58,290 nucleotides of DNA from an uncultured Collinsella sp. (GTDB lineage Bacteria > Actinomycetota > Coriobacteriia > Coriobacteriales > Coriobacteriaceae), in the NCBI GenBank assembly GCA_947642445.1, contig CANRSF010000015.1:1-58290 (forward strand), given 5' to 3'. The position numbers and the translations under genes are program-made. Positions 42,841-51,198 of this stretch are shown piece after piece. Within the stretch, counting starts at the first letter, position 1. Every line of letters starts with the position of its first letter. The notes beneath the pieces are model-generated. The model had not been told where the DNA came from. It did no database searches and worked only from the letters and a program-made list of their open reading frames with translations.

Positions 42841-43093
42841 TCCAAGCCATCCCCTGTCTCCACTCAAAACAGACCCGATAGCGCTCATTGACACGGATAC
42901 TATATTGACCGGCGCGATCGCCCTTCAACGCTTCAAGACGATTGCCTGGCGGAACGCGAAGATCATCAAGCGAAGCGCAGATCTGCAGTTGTCGAATCTT
43001 CCTCAAGGCAACCCGCTCAAAAGGAATGAACTTCCTAACCCGCGTACCCATTGCAAAGCGTTCAGTGTCTTCATCTTTATATGATGCAATCAT
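42812..43093 (-). CDS. higB: HigB/RelE-family toxin
   Basis: A 93-residue RelE-superfamily toxin, a ribosome-dependent mRNA interferase in characterised members. The central RVRKFIPFERVALRKIRQL and DLRVPPGNRLEALKGDRAGQ and the C-terminal NVEIVDYHK match the HigB subgroup closely. The ATG at 43093 gives the normal family N-terminus. Base composition here and just upstream is lower in GC than neighbours, in keeping with a mobile toxin-antitoxin module. Confidence 0.93.
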   Translation of the reverse strand: MIASYKDEDTERFAMGTRVRKFIPFERVALRKIRQLQICASLDDLRVPPGNRLEALKGDRAGQYSIRVNERYRVCFEWRQGMAWNVEIVDYHK

Positions 43094-43104
43094 AGTATCG
43101 CCTT

Positions 43105-43150
43105 ACGTTAATAACGTCAAACGTTTCTATAGACTTACATCTCTATTATA
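43105..43150 (-). promoter_or_regulatory. higBA promoter and palindromic operator
   Basis: ACGTTAATAACGT (43105-43117) is a perfect 13-base palindrome 12 bases before the toxin start, and a minus-strand TATAAT lies at 43145-43150. The palindrome sits downstream of the -10, where HigA binding would block transcription. Confidence 0.6.
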
Positions 43151-43194
43151 CCGTACATCTGTTCGTGTTTTCTAGAACAGGTATCCCTCGCCAC

Positions 43195-44382
43195 TTAAGC
43201 AAGCAAAAGCAATCGTTTGTAGACATCGAGGCCCTTGAGTAGGATTTCCTCGTCAAAGAGCATGCTATCGGTATGCAGGGCGCTTGTTGCATAGGCGGGG
43301 CAGCCATCCGAATCACTCGGGTTGTCTTGGCCCTCTGGCACGCCCGTGCCCAGCAAGAAGAACACGCCCGGCAGATGCCGCTGATAGAACGCGAAATCCT
43401 CGGCGATTAGCAGCGGCTCGTCCACGAGCTGCAATTCGGGCAGAGCGGGCGCGATTCGGGCAAACAGCTCGGGGTCGTTATCGACCGGCGGATAGCCCTC
43501 GGCAAAGTCGAGATCGTACGTGCAGCCCGTTGCAGTGCATGCCTCGTCGAGTACACGGCGCACGCCTTCGCGCGCGCGGTCGAACATGCCGTCCGTAAAC
43601 ACACGCAGACTGCCGGCAACATGGGCCTCCCCCGCCACCGCATTGCAGACGGTACCGGCCTGCAGCAGGCCGAACTTACCAATGCAGGGTTCATCGGCAC
43701 CCACCTCGTCCATCAATTCACGCTCGGCAACCAAGAACTTGGCAGCCGCCAGTGCCGCATCGTGCGACTCCTCAACCGGCACACCATAAGTCTTAGCAAT
43801 ATGGATACTCGTACCGTGAATATGGATATGTGTCTCGCTCGAGCGCGCCAGCAGCGGGCCGGAACAACTCGCCAACGTGTTCGCAGGCAGATCGGGCCAC
43901 ACATGAAAGCCAAAAATGCGGTCGACCCCGTAGCACTCGAACACACCGCTCTCGCATACTGTCTTGGCGCCACCGGTCGTCTCCTCGGCAGGCTGGAACA
44001 CAAAGAGCACGTTGCGCTTGATGGCACCCGGCTGCTCACGAATCGTGCGGTCGACAAAGGTTGCTGCCGCAAGTGCCATGGCCATGTGTCCATCGTGTCC
44101 GCAAGCGTGCATCTTTCCGGGATGCGTCGAGGCAAAGGCCGCACCCGTCGCCTCCGCGATGGGCAGCGCGTCCATATCGGCGCGAATCGCCGTGGCATGC
44201 GCGGCGCCCGTGCCAGCGTCGAAGAAAGCACATACGCAGCTGGGGCAGGGATGGGTCAGCTCACAGGCAAGCGAGGCGAGCACACCCTCGATATAGGCTA
44301 TGGTTTGAGGAAGATCGAAATCGAGCTCCGGAATGTGATGCAGGTCGCGACGATAGCGACGAAGTTCTTGGAGCTCGGTCAT
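43195..44382 (-). CDS. M20 family amidohydrolase
   Basis: A 395-residue zinc hydrolase of the M20D group (hippurate hydrolase/aminoacylase-like). RRDLHHIPELDFDLPQT opens the protein; metal-binding residues lie in ADMDALPI, MHACGHDGHMAMAL and FQPAEETTGG. The start at 44382 follows AAAGGA. It is divergent from the lysine cluster. Members of this group also include N-acetyl-diaminopimelate deacetylase, the DapH-pathway enzyme, so this gene beside lysA-dapA-dapB-dapH is a candidate for that step, though sequence alone does not separate it from other amidohydrolases. Confidence 0.87.
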   Translation of the reverse strand: MTELQELRRYRRDLHHIPELDFDLPQTIAYIEGVLASLACELTHPCPSCVCAFFDAGTGAAHATAIRADMDALPIAEATGAAFASTHPGKMHACGHDGHMAMALAAATFVDRTIREQPGAIKRNVLFVFQPAEETTGGAKTVCESGVFECYGVDRIFGFHVWPDLPANTLASCSGPLLARSSETHIHIHGTSIHIAKTYGVPVEESHDAALAAAKFLVAERELMDEVGADEPCIGKFGLLQAGTVCNAVAGEAHVAGSLRVFTDGMFDRAREGVRRVLDEACTATGCTYDLDFAEGYPPVDNDPELFARIAPALPELQLVDEPLLIAEDFAFYQRHLPGVFFLLGTGVPEGQDNPSDSDGCPAYATSALHTDSMLFDEEILLKGLDVYKRLLLLA

Positions 44383-44534
44383 AAAGGATCCTTTCATGGG
44401 GGCATATCCATTCACACAATATTGTGATGCAGAATTGTGACGCCCTTGTTTCTAGCATATCCCTGCATTTTTTAAACGTTATATACGAATACTCTTGTTT
44501 GGTAAAGTGCAACGTGGTAGGGTCGTTACCACTT

Positions 44535-44690
44535 GATAGAGGCGCGGGCACGAAGAACCGCGGGCGAGCCGGCAGGCTTTGACCCCGTGGGGAGGCGAAA
44601 CCCGCCGAACTGGGTTTTTGGGCACGAACAACCTGGTGGGCCTGCGGGAAACACCCGCAGGACTGTCTGCAGCAATGCGGGAGCGCTATC
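44535..44690 (+). ncRNA. Lysine riboswitch (L box)
   Basis: Conserved L-box blocks occur in order: GATAGAGGCGCG at the 5' side, CCGCCGAAC in the middle, GGACTGTC, and GGGAGCGCTATC closing P1 with GATAG. A GAAA-capped hairpin (CTGCGG-GAAA region near 44645) is also present. It stands about 70 bases before the lysA-dapA start. Beyond P1, GCTATCC can pair with GGATAGC at about 44741-44747 next to the ribosome site, and a second GCTAT lies between, so translation control is plausible. No terminator is visible. Confidence 0.88.
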
Positions 44691-44761
44691 CGGACATTGG
44701 GTCCACGCTATGCGGATTCGATGCGCAGATGGCGCCGTCTGGATAGCGAGGTTTACGGGAC

Positions 44762-47071
44762 ATGGCATTGACCCCCAACGAAGCGTATGCGGCCAAGCAG
44801 CCGTTTGTGGACAAGGAGACGCTCGAGCATATCGTCGAGCAGTTCCCCACGCCGTTTCATCTATACGACGAGGCGGGCATCCGCCGCAACATGCAAGAGG
44901 TGCGCGACGCCTTCGCATGGAACCCGGGCTTTAAGGAATACTTTGCCGTCAAGGCCAATCCCAACCCGGCGCTCATCTCCATTCTCAATGAATACGGCTG
45001 CGGCTGCGATTGCTCGAGCTATACCGAGCTCATGATCGCCCGCTCGCTGGGTATCACGGGACACGACATCATGTTCTCGTCCAACGACACGCCGGCAGCG
45101 GACTTTGAGCTCGCCGACAAGCTGGGCGCCATCGTCAACTTTGACGACATCAGCCACATCGAGTTCTTTGAGCACGTTGCGGGGCCCATCCCCAAGACGG
45201 TCAGCTGCCGCTTTAATCCGGGCGGTCTGTTCCAGCTTTCCAACGGCATCATGGATAACCCCGGCGACTCCAAGTACGGCATGACCACCGAGCAACTCTT
45301 CGAGGCGTTCCGCATGCTCAAGGCCAAGGGCGCCGAGGACTTTGGTATCCACGCCTTCCTCGCTAGCAATACCGTCACCAACGACTACTACCCCAAGCTC
45401 GCGCGCATCCTCTTTGAGCTTGCCGTGCGCCTGGAGCGCGAGACCGGCGCACATGTCGCCTTCATCAATCTATCTGGCGGCGTCGGCATCCCCTACCTGC
45501 CCGAGCAGCAGGCCAACGACATTCACGCCATCGGCGAGGGAGTGCACGCGGCCTACGACGAGATCCTGATTCCCGCCGGCATGGGCGATGTGGTCATCTG
45601 CACCGAGATGGGCCGCTTTATGATGGGCCCCTACGGTTGCCTGGTCACCAAGGCCATCCACGAGAAGCAAATCTACAAGGACTATATCGGTGTCGACGCA
45701 AGCGCCGTCGACTTGATCCGCCCTGCCATGTATGGCGCCTACCACCACATTACGGTGATGGGTCAGCCGGGTGGCGCCGACAAGACCGCAGCGCCCGTCA
45801 CGGACACCTACGACATCACGGGAAACCTATGCGAGAACAACGACAAGTTCGCCATCGATCGCGAGCTGCCGCATATCGATATGGGTGACTTGCTCGTGAT
45901 CCACGATACAGGCGCCCACGGCTACTCCATGGGCTACAACTACAACGGACGCCTGCGCTCAGCTGAGGTCCTACTGCGCCCCGATGGCTCGGCCGACCTC
46001 ATCCGCCGCGCCGAGCGCCCGGGCGACTATTTTGCCACGCTCGACGTGCTGCCGTGCGGACGAGAGCTGCTGGCCAAATCGCGCGCCGAAAGCGCTCGAC
46101 GTCGCGCTCAGGACGAGCGCTTGGCCGTCGCCGCCCAATGGAATAAACGCATCCAGATCGCGGAAGCGAAGGAGAAAAACATGGATATCCGCAGCCTCGA
46201 GGGCTCAATCGTCGCCCTTGTCACGCCGTTTAAAAAGGACGGCAGCGTCGACTTTGACGCACTCGAGCGCCTTATCGATTTCCACCTGCAAAACGGCACC
46301 GACGCCATCCTCACCCTGGGCACCACCGGTGAGAGCGCCACGATGACCGATGACGAGGACAACTCCGTCGTCGCCGCCGTGGTCAAGCATGTTGCAGGAC
46401 GTGTCCCCGTCATCGCCGGCTCGGGCTCCAACTCCACGCAGACCATGCTCACCAAGTCGCTCACCTACCAGGGCTTGGGAGCCGACGGCCTGCTGCTCAT
46501 CGCCCCCTACTACAACAAGGCCAATGAAGAGGGCATCTATCAGCACTTTAAGACCGTCGCCGATGCCGTGGACATTCCCTGCATCCTGTACAACATCCCC
46601 GGCCGCTGCGGCTGCGGCATCAGCGAGCGCAACGTAGAGCGCTTGGCCGCGCACCCCAACATCATGGGCATTAAGGAAGCCTCGGGCAACGTCGCCTACG
46701 CGGCCAAGATCGCCCACCTGCTGTCCGACGACTTCCGCATGTACTCGGGCGAGGACGCCCTCACCGTACCGCTCATGAGCCTGGGTGCCTCGGGCACCAT
46801 CAGCGTGTGGGCCGATGTTCAGCCGCAGCTCGTGCATGACATGTGTCGCGCCTACCTGGACGGTGACGTGGAGCGCGCCCGCGATATCCAAATTGCTGGT
46901 CAGCCGCTCATCAATGCACTCTTTAGCGAGGTCAACCCCATCCCCGTCAAGGAAGCGCTCGCCCAGATGGGTATGATCGAGGCAAACTACCGCATGCCGC
47001 TATGCCCCATGGCCAACGACACGCGCTCCGCACTTACCGATGCTCTGAAGGGAGCTGGTCTGCTTGATTAA
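44762..47071 (+). CDS. lysA-dapA: Diaminopimelate decarboxylase fused to dihydrodipicolinate synthase
   Basis: A single 769-codon frame joining the last and first enzymes of the DAP/lysine branch. Residues 1 to about 440 are LysA: PLP lysine in YFAVKANPNP (about 63), GGVGIPYLPEQQ and VICTEMGRFMMGP. Residues 474-769 are a full-length DapA: VTPFKKDG, LGTTGESATM, YNIPGRCG and the Schiff-base lysine in GIKEASGN. Between them is a charged helix-like linker. DapA keeps its own ATG (46181) with GGAG six bases upstream, so it may also be made alone. The riboswitch lies upstream; the dapB start overlaps the end by eight bases. Fusion, sequencing error or a lost stop codon are the options; both domains look intact. 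Confidence 0.9.
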   Translation: MALTPNEAYAAKQPFVDKETLEHIVEQFPTPFHLYDEAGIRRNMQEVRDAFAWNPGFKEYFAVKANPNPALISILNEYGCGCDCSSYTELMIARSLGITGHDIMFSSNDTPAADFELADKLGAIVNFDDISHIEFFEHVAGPIPKTVSCRFNPGGLFQLSNGIMDNPGDSKYGMTTEQLFEAFRMLKAKGAEDFGIHAFLASNTVTNDYYPKLARILFELAVRLERETGAHVAFINLSGGVGIPYLPEQQANDIHAIGEGVHAAYDEILIPAGMGDVVICTEMGRFMMGPYGCLVTKAIHEKQIYKDYIGVDASAVDLIRPAMYGAYHHITVMGQPGGADKTAAPVTDTYDITGNLCENNDKFAIDRELPHIDMGDLLVIHDTGAHGYSMGYNYNGRLRSAEVLLRPDGSADLIRRAERPGDYFATLDVLPCGRELLAKSRAESARRRAQDERLAVAAQWNKRIQIAEAKEKNMDIRSLEGSIVALVTPFKKDGSVDFDALERLIDFHLQNGTDAILTLGTTGESATMTDDEDNSVVAAVVKHVAGRVPVIAGSGSNSTQTMLTKSLTYQGLGADGLLLIAPYYNKANEEGIYQHFKTVADAVDIPCILYNIPGRCGCGISERNVERLAAHPNIMGIKEASGNVAYAAKIAHLLSDDFRMYSGEDALTVPLMSLGASGTISVWADVQPQLVHDMCRAYLDGDVERARDIQIAGQPLINALFSEVNPIPVKEALAQMGMIEANYRMPLCPMANDTRSALTDALKGAGLLD

Positions 47072-47804
47072 GACCGTCATTATGGGAACGGGTCGCATGG
47101 GCTCGCTCATCCGCACTACCGCCGAGGGCGTTGTCGACGCCGCCGGGCAGCCCGTTTTTGACATCGTCGCCCAGATCGGCTTCGACTTGTCCGAGCTCGA
47201 GAGCGCACCGACGGCCGATGTAATCATCGACTTCTCGAACGTCGTGACCTTCGACGCCGTCGTCGCCTATGTCGAGCACACGGGTGCCGCACTCGTTTCC
47301 GGCACCACGGGCTATACGCCCGAGCAGGTGGATCGCCTGCGCGAGCTGGGTCAGAACGCCCGCGTTATGCACTCGGGCAACTACTCTATCGGTATCGCCG
47401 CCCTGCGCCATCTGGTTGCCCAGGCCACGCGCGAGCTGCCCGGCTTTGACTGCGAGATTGTCGAGACGCACCACAGCCAAAAGGTCGACGCTCCCAGCGG
47501 CACCGCCAAGCTGCTACTCGACGCCGTGGTCGAGGCCGAGCCTGAGGCTGGCTACCACCCCGTCTATGGCCGCGAGGGCATGTGCGGCGCGCGCGACCCC
47601 AAGGAGATCGGCATGCACTCGCTGCGCGGCGGCACCGTCGCCGGCGTGCACGAGGTAAGCTTTTTCGGCCAGGACGAGGAGGTCACGCTCACGCACCGCG
47701 CCACGAGCCGTCAGATCTTCGTCAACGGCGCCCTGGCAGCCGCGCAGAAGCTCGTCACCCGCGAGCCTGGCTTCTATACGTTCGACCAGGTCATGTTTGC
47801 CTAA
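47064..47804 (+). CDS. dapB: 4-hydroxy-tetrahydrodipicolinate reductase
   Basis: A 246-residue NAD(P)H-dependent reductase that converts HTPA to tetrahydrodipicolinate. The nucleotide motif VIMGTGRMGSL opens the protein; the catalytic signature THHSQKVDAPSGTAK lies around residues 137-151. It starts at a TTG that overlaps the dapA stop by eight bases with GGGAG upstream, so it is coupled to the fusion gene. Third step of the pathway set here. Confidence 0.95.
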   Translation: MIKTVIMGTGRMGSLIRTTAEGVVDAAGQPVFDIVAQIGFDLSELESAPTADVIIDFSNVVTFDAVVAYVEHTGAALVSGTTGYTPEQVDRLRELGQNARVMHSGNYSIGIAALRHLVAQATRELPGFDCEIVETHHSQKVDAPSGTAKLLLDAVVEAEPEAGYHPVYGREGMCGARDPKEIGMHSLRGGTVAGVHEVSFFGQDEEVTLTHRATSRQIFVNGALAAAQKLVTREPGFYTFDQVMFA

Positions 47805-47843
47805 CCAGGTATCAACCGGATCCACTCAAAGGAGAGACAGCAA

Positions 47844-48563
47844 ATGAGTAATGCAGCCGAGATGGATGCACAGGAGATTATCAACTACATCGCAACCGCG
47901 CCCAAGAAAACGCCCGTCAAACTGTACGTGCGCGAAAAGCCGGGCATGAAGGTCCAGTGGGGCAATGCGCACGTCTACGGCGGTCGTCGTGGCAAGACCG
48001 TCTTTGGTGACTGGGATGAGCTCAAGGCACTCCTCGACGCCAACGCCGACTCCATCGACTACTACGACGTAGAGAACGACTGCCGCAACTCCGCCGTGCC
48101 CATGCTCGACCTCAAGGGTATCAACGCCCGCATCGAGCCGGGCGCGATCATCCGCGACCGTGTCGAGATTGGCGACCATGCCGTCATCATGATGGGCGCC
48201 ATCATCAACATCGGCTCCGTCATTGGCGAAGGCTCCATGATCGACATGGGCGCCGTGCTGGGCGGCCGCGCCACCGTGGGCAAGAACTGCCACATCGGCG
48301 CCGGCACCGTGCTGGCAGGCGTCGTGGAGCCCGCCAGTGCCACGCCCGTCATCATCGAGGACGACGTTATGATCGGCGCCAATGCCGTGGTCCTGGAGGG
48401 CGTGCACGTAGGCAAAGGCGCTGTCGTTGCCGCCGGCGCCGTGTGCGTCGAGGACGTCCCCGCCGGTGCCGTCGTCGCCGGTGTCCCCGCCCGCGTCATC
48501 AAGATGCGCGACGAGAAGACCGACAGCAAGACCGGACTCGAGGAAGGCTTACGCCGGCTGTAG
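47844..48563 (+). CDS. dapH: Tetrahydrodipicolinate N-acetyltransferase
   Basis: A 239-residue left-handed beta-helix acyltransferase. The N-terminal DapH domain ends near residue 85 ([17 protein letters not shown] begins the hexapeptide repeats), which run through [19 protein letters not shown] and [19 protein letters not shown] to about residue 215. It acetylates tetrahydrodipicolinate with acetyl-CoA, so the organism uses the acetylase branch. Last gene of the L-box cluster, 39 bases after dapB. A 12-bp hairpin follows the stop immediately. Confidence 0.94.
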   Translation: MSNAAEMDAQEIINYIATAPKKTPVKLYVREKPGMKVQWGNAHVYGGRRGKTVFGDWDELKALLDANADSIDYYDVENDCRNSAVPMLDLKGINARIEPGAIIRDRVEIGDHAVIMMGAIINIGSVIGEGSMIDMGAVLGGRATVGKNCHIGAGTVLAGVVEPASATPVIIEDDVMIGANAVVLEGVHVGKGAVVAAGAVCVEDVPAGAVVAGVPARVIKMRDEKTDSKTGLEEGLRRL

Positions 48564-48565
48564 AA

Positions 48566-48712
48566 GTTACGCGGTTTTACCAAACCGCGTAACGGCTCGA
48601 CGCTGCAAACGCCCCTAAGCGGCAATCTGACGTTCAATCGTCGGTCGCGTACCGAAGTACGCTTCCCTCCTCTTTCACGTCACCTTGCTCGCCTAGGAGC
48701 GTTTTCGCTGAC
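48566..48712. repeat. Tandem and nested hairpins after dapH
   Basis: GTTACGCGGTTT pairs perfectly with AAACCGCGTAAC (48566-48577 with 48582-48593). Next come long imperfect arms (about 48601-48633 with 48677-48712; for example TGACGT/ACGTCA) around a perfect GCGTAC-CGAA-GTACGC (48647-48662). This is again a convergent junction. The arms look like a decayed version of the giant nested hairpins elsewhere in the window. Confidence 0.55.
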
Positions 48713-48749
48713 GTATGCTCAGTCTGCAACTCAATTCAGCTCCAAGCAA

Positions 48750-48787
48750 AAAGGCCGAAGTCCCGAAGGGTTTCGACCTTTGTTTTT
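48750..48787. terminator. Bidirectional terminator between dapH and the nucleoid protein gene
   Basis: AAAGGCCGAA pairs with TTCGACCTTT (one mismatch) around an inner CCC/GGG stem. The plus strand continues GTTTTT and the minus strand continues TTTGC, fitting both converging genes. Confidence 0.7.
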
Positions 48788-48807
48788 CTGCAGCGTCCAA
48801 GCGCAGT

Positions 48808-49812
48808 TTATCTATTCTCGATGCTGCCGATGTTTTTGAGCTCGATGGAAATGAGGCCGTTGGGCTCGTTGACGAACTCGATGTACTCGGAGTTCGAGCC
48901 CATCTCGGCCGGAAAGCTGATCTCGATGCCCGTATCGGTACGAATCTTGTGGTTGCGCACGGTCGCGCGTTCGACCTGCTTGCGCTCCACGGGCACACGC
49001 TCGGGCACCTTCTCCTCAGTCAGTGCCGCGCGCACGCTCTCCTTGATAACCGGTTCGTCCTCAAAGACCTCATCGACGATATCCCAAGGCGGCAGCTCCT
49101 CGTCATCCTCAACCTTCTCGGCCACAGCAGCCTTAACCTTGGCGAGCGCCACGGCCGTATTGGCACCGTGCTCCTCGGCGACTTCCTCGACCACACGCGT
49201 CACGGTGTCGATGACCTCCTTGCCTGATACGCCCGTATCGCACTGCAGCAGGCCATCGGGGATAAGCATACGGTCCTCACCGGCAATCTTGCGCTTCTTG
49301 TCCACGTAACCGATCTCCATGGTGCTCGCACGCACGATGGCATAGCTCGGCACCTTTTGCGAGGGGTTTGGCAGAATAGCGTAGTGGCGCGCGATGTCGT
49401 TGCGCACCTCCCCCTCCTCGCGGCCCACTTCGTGCATGAATGCCTGCTTGGAGCCCAGCAGCATCACGGCAAACCAGCGGGCATCCTCATCGTCGTCAAA
49501 ATCGGCCACGAGCACGTCGGTGGACTCGGCTTTCTCGGCCTTGGTGAGCTCGGAGGAGATAAACTCCGCAATCTGCTGTGACAGGTCCACGAACTCGCGC
49601 TCGCCAAAGAAATAGCCCTTGAGCTCGCCGCCAAACGCAGAGTTCTCGGCAAACGTGGCGCGTTTATTGTCGGCCGAGGTACGTGCGCGGCGCAGATGCG
49701 TGGTCACGAAGTTGCGCACGGTACGACTCTCGATATCGAGCTCGCGCTGGCTCATAACGTTGACGGCAGAGTCAAAGTCCAGGATATGCAGAATCGCGTG
49801 ATTGATTTTCAT
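48808..49812 (-). CDS. Nucleoid-associated protein NdpA/YejK family
   Basis: A 334-residue protein of the 37-kDa nucleoid-associated family (NA37). MKINHAILHILDFDSAVNV at the start and the C-terminal SFPAEMGSNSEYIEFVNEPN and GLISIELKNIGSI agree with the family. The ATG at 49812 is preferred over one nine bases upstream on family grounds. The protein coats DNA in enterobacteria; its role in this group is unknown. Confidence 0.85.
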   Translation of the reverse strand: MKINHAILHILDFDSAVNVMSQRELDIESRTVRNFVTTHLRRARTSADNKRATFAENSAFGGELKGYFFGEREFVDLSQQIAEFISSELTKAEKAESTDVLVADFDDDEDARWFAVMLLGSKQAFMHEVGREEGEVRNDIARHYAILPNPSQKVPSYAIVRASTMEIGYVDKKRKIAGEDRMLIPDGLLQCDTGVSGKEVIDTVTRVVEEVAEEHGANTAVALAKVKAAVAEKVEDDEELPPWDIVDEVFEDEPVIKESVRAALTEEKVPERVPVERKQVERATVRNHKIRTDTGIEISFPAEMGSNSEYIEFVNEPNGLISIELKNIGSIENR

Positions 49813-49886
49813 ATACGGCATTCCGTTCTAGATCGATTTCGGCACGAACCAGTATAGCGGTCGAGCCCTCCCCGAGCGCATCGAAG

Positions 49887-49921
49887 ATTGGTGCATCGGG
49901 GACAGGTTGCTTTGCACCAAT
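49887..49921. repeat. Extragenic hairpin with GTCCCCGATG block
   Basis: ATTGGTGCA (49887-49895) pairs with TGCACCAAT (49913-49921). The loop side holds CATCGGGGAC, the complement of a ten-base block also present at 24839-24848. A related stretch, AAGGTTACTTTGCACCAA, occurs at about 51116-51133. It lies directly after the DUF2974 gene stop. Confidence 0.45.
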
Positions 49922-49923
49922 GG

Positions 49924-51084
49924 CTAGCGCAAGAGCTCGGACTGCCAAGCCTCGAGCTGTTCTGCCAGACTCTTACCGGCGGCGGACATGTCGATCTGGG
50001 GTCGTTTGGGCAGCAGTGCGCACTTAAGGATTGCCACGATGGTCTGCGAGACAAAGCGTCGCGTATCCTTGTCGAAACCTTGCGCAGCCTGGAGCATCAC
50101 GGGCAGGCTCTCGCGCAGATTCCCAGCGATATCCGCAAACCGCTCAGCACCCGTAGCCTCAAACACGGAGAACAACGCATCTACAAAACGCTCGCGCTCG
50201 CTAGGCCCCACTGCAAGCAGCATCTCGCGAATGGAGCCATCAACGTATCGAGCACCGGCGGACAGGCGCTCACAGTACACGAAGTCGCGACCATCAACCA
50301 CCCAGCTAAAGGGATTGTGCTGCAGCAGGCTGAACTCGGTGCTCTCAACGATGGCATAGTCCTCCTGTGTCTCGAACATCATGCCAAAGATCGACGACCG
50401 AGGTAGCGTCTTGTCAATTCGACCGGAAAGATCGGCAAAGGCGTTGCCGTTCAGAAACTCCTCGACGAAGCCCGGACCATCATGGGAATACACCCGTTCG
50501 ATACGCTCACGGGCGACATCGGAGCACATCGCCGCACCGTACACCGCAAGGTTTCCGCCCTTGGAATGACCTCCGCACAAAAGCGGCTCGTCAATCGCAT
50601 CCGCCGCCTCGTCCACATAGCGTGCCGCAGATTCCTGGGAGGGCACGGGACACCGGAACGCCATGTTGAAGTCCTCTTTCCAGCCCACAATCGTACTGTC
50701 GGTCCCCCGAAAGGAAAGATAGCTAAACCCCGCCGGAAACCGGAACGCCATGGCTGCAAACTGCTCTGTCGCTACCACATCGCTCACGGCACGATAGCCG
50801 CAAACGTGCACGCCACGGTAGCGAGGGCTTGCTGTCACGGCCTCCAACAAGGCTCTGCTCCCCTCTGGGTCCCACAAATCGTCAATCATGTCCCGGTAGC
50901 ACTCGGCACGCAGCAGCTCGCGTACGTCTAGGCCCTGCCAGTTCGTCAGCTCCGCCATATCACCCGGCAAACGCAAATAGGACAACCACGCAAAGACCAG
51001 GCTATCCACCGCGCAGAACGGCCGTTCCTCAAACGGGTCAAACGCCGTCTGGGCATAGGTCAAAAAATTAGGCGAATCCGACAT
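49924..51084 (-). CDS. DUF2974 (Mbeg1-like) alpha/beta hydrolase
   Basis: A 386-residue cytoplasmic protein of the Mbeg1-like/DUF2974 family. The nucleophile elbow GGHSKGGNLAVYGA lies near residue 170, and FSYLSFRGTDSTIVGWKEDF upstream matches lipase-like families. The C-terminal hundred residues are helical. Members are common in gut anaerobes but uncharacterised; esterase or lipase activity is inferred from the fold only. Stand-alone gene. Confidence 0.83.
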   Translation of the reverse strand: MSDSPNFLTYAQTAFDPFEERPFCAVDSLVFAWLSYLRLPGDMAELTNWQGLDVRELLRAECYRDMIDDLWDPEGSRALLEAVTASPRYRGVHVCGYRAVSDVVATEQFAAMAFRFPAGFSYLSFRGTDSTIVGWKEDFNMAFRCPVPSQESAARYVDEAADAIDEPLLCGGHSKGGNLAVYGAAMCSDVARERIERVYSHDGPGFVEEFLNGNAFADLSGRIDKTLPRSSIFGMMFETQEDYAIVESTEFSLLQHNPFSWVVDGRDFVYCERLSAGARYVDGSIREMLLAVGPSERERFVDALFSVFEATGAERFADIAGNLRESLPVMLQAAQGFDKDTRRFVSQTIVAILKCALLPKRPQIDMSAAGKSLAEQLEAWQSELLR

Positions 51085-51130
51085 GGCGCTCCCATCAACT
51101 ATGGCGCATTGGGATAAGGTTACTTTGCAC

Positions 51131-51167
51131 CAAAAAGGCGCCCGGACCGTGTGGACCGGACGCCTTT
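51131..51167 (-). terminator. Terminator after ldh
   Basis: On the minus strand AAAGGCG-T-CCGG pairs with CCGG-G-CGCCTTT (51134-51145 with 51156-51167; one internal mismatch), followed by five T residues. It begins about 30 bases past the ldh stop. Confidence 0.8.
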
Positions 51168-51198
51168 CATTGTAGCCTGTTGCCCAAAAGAGCTGGAT

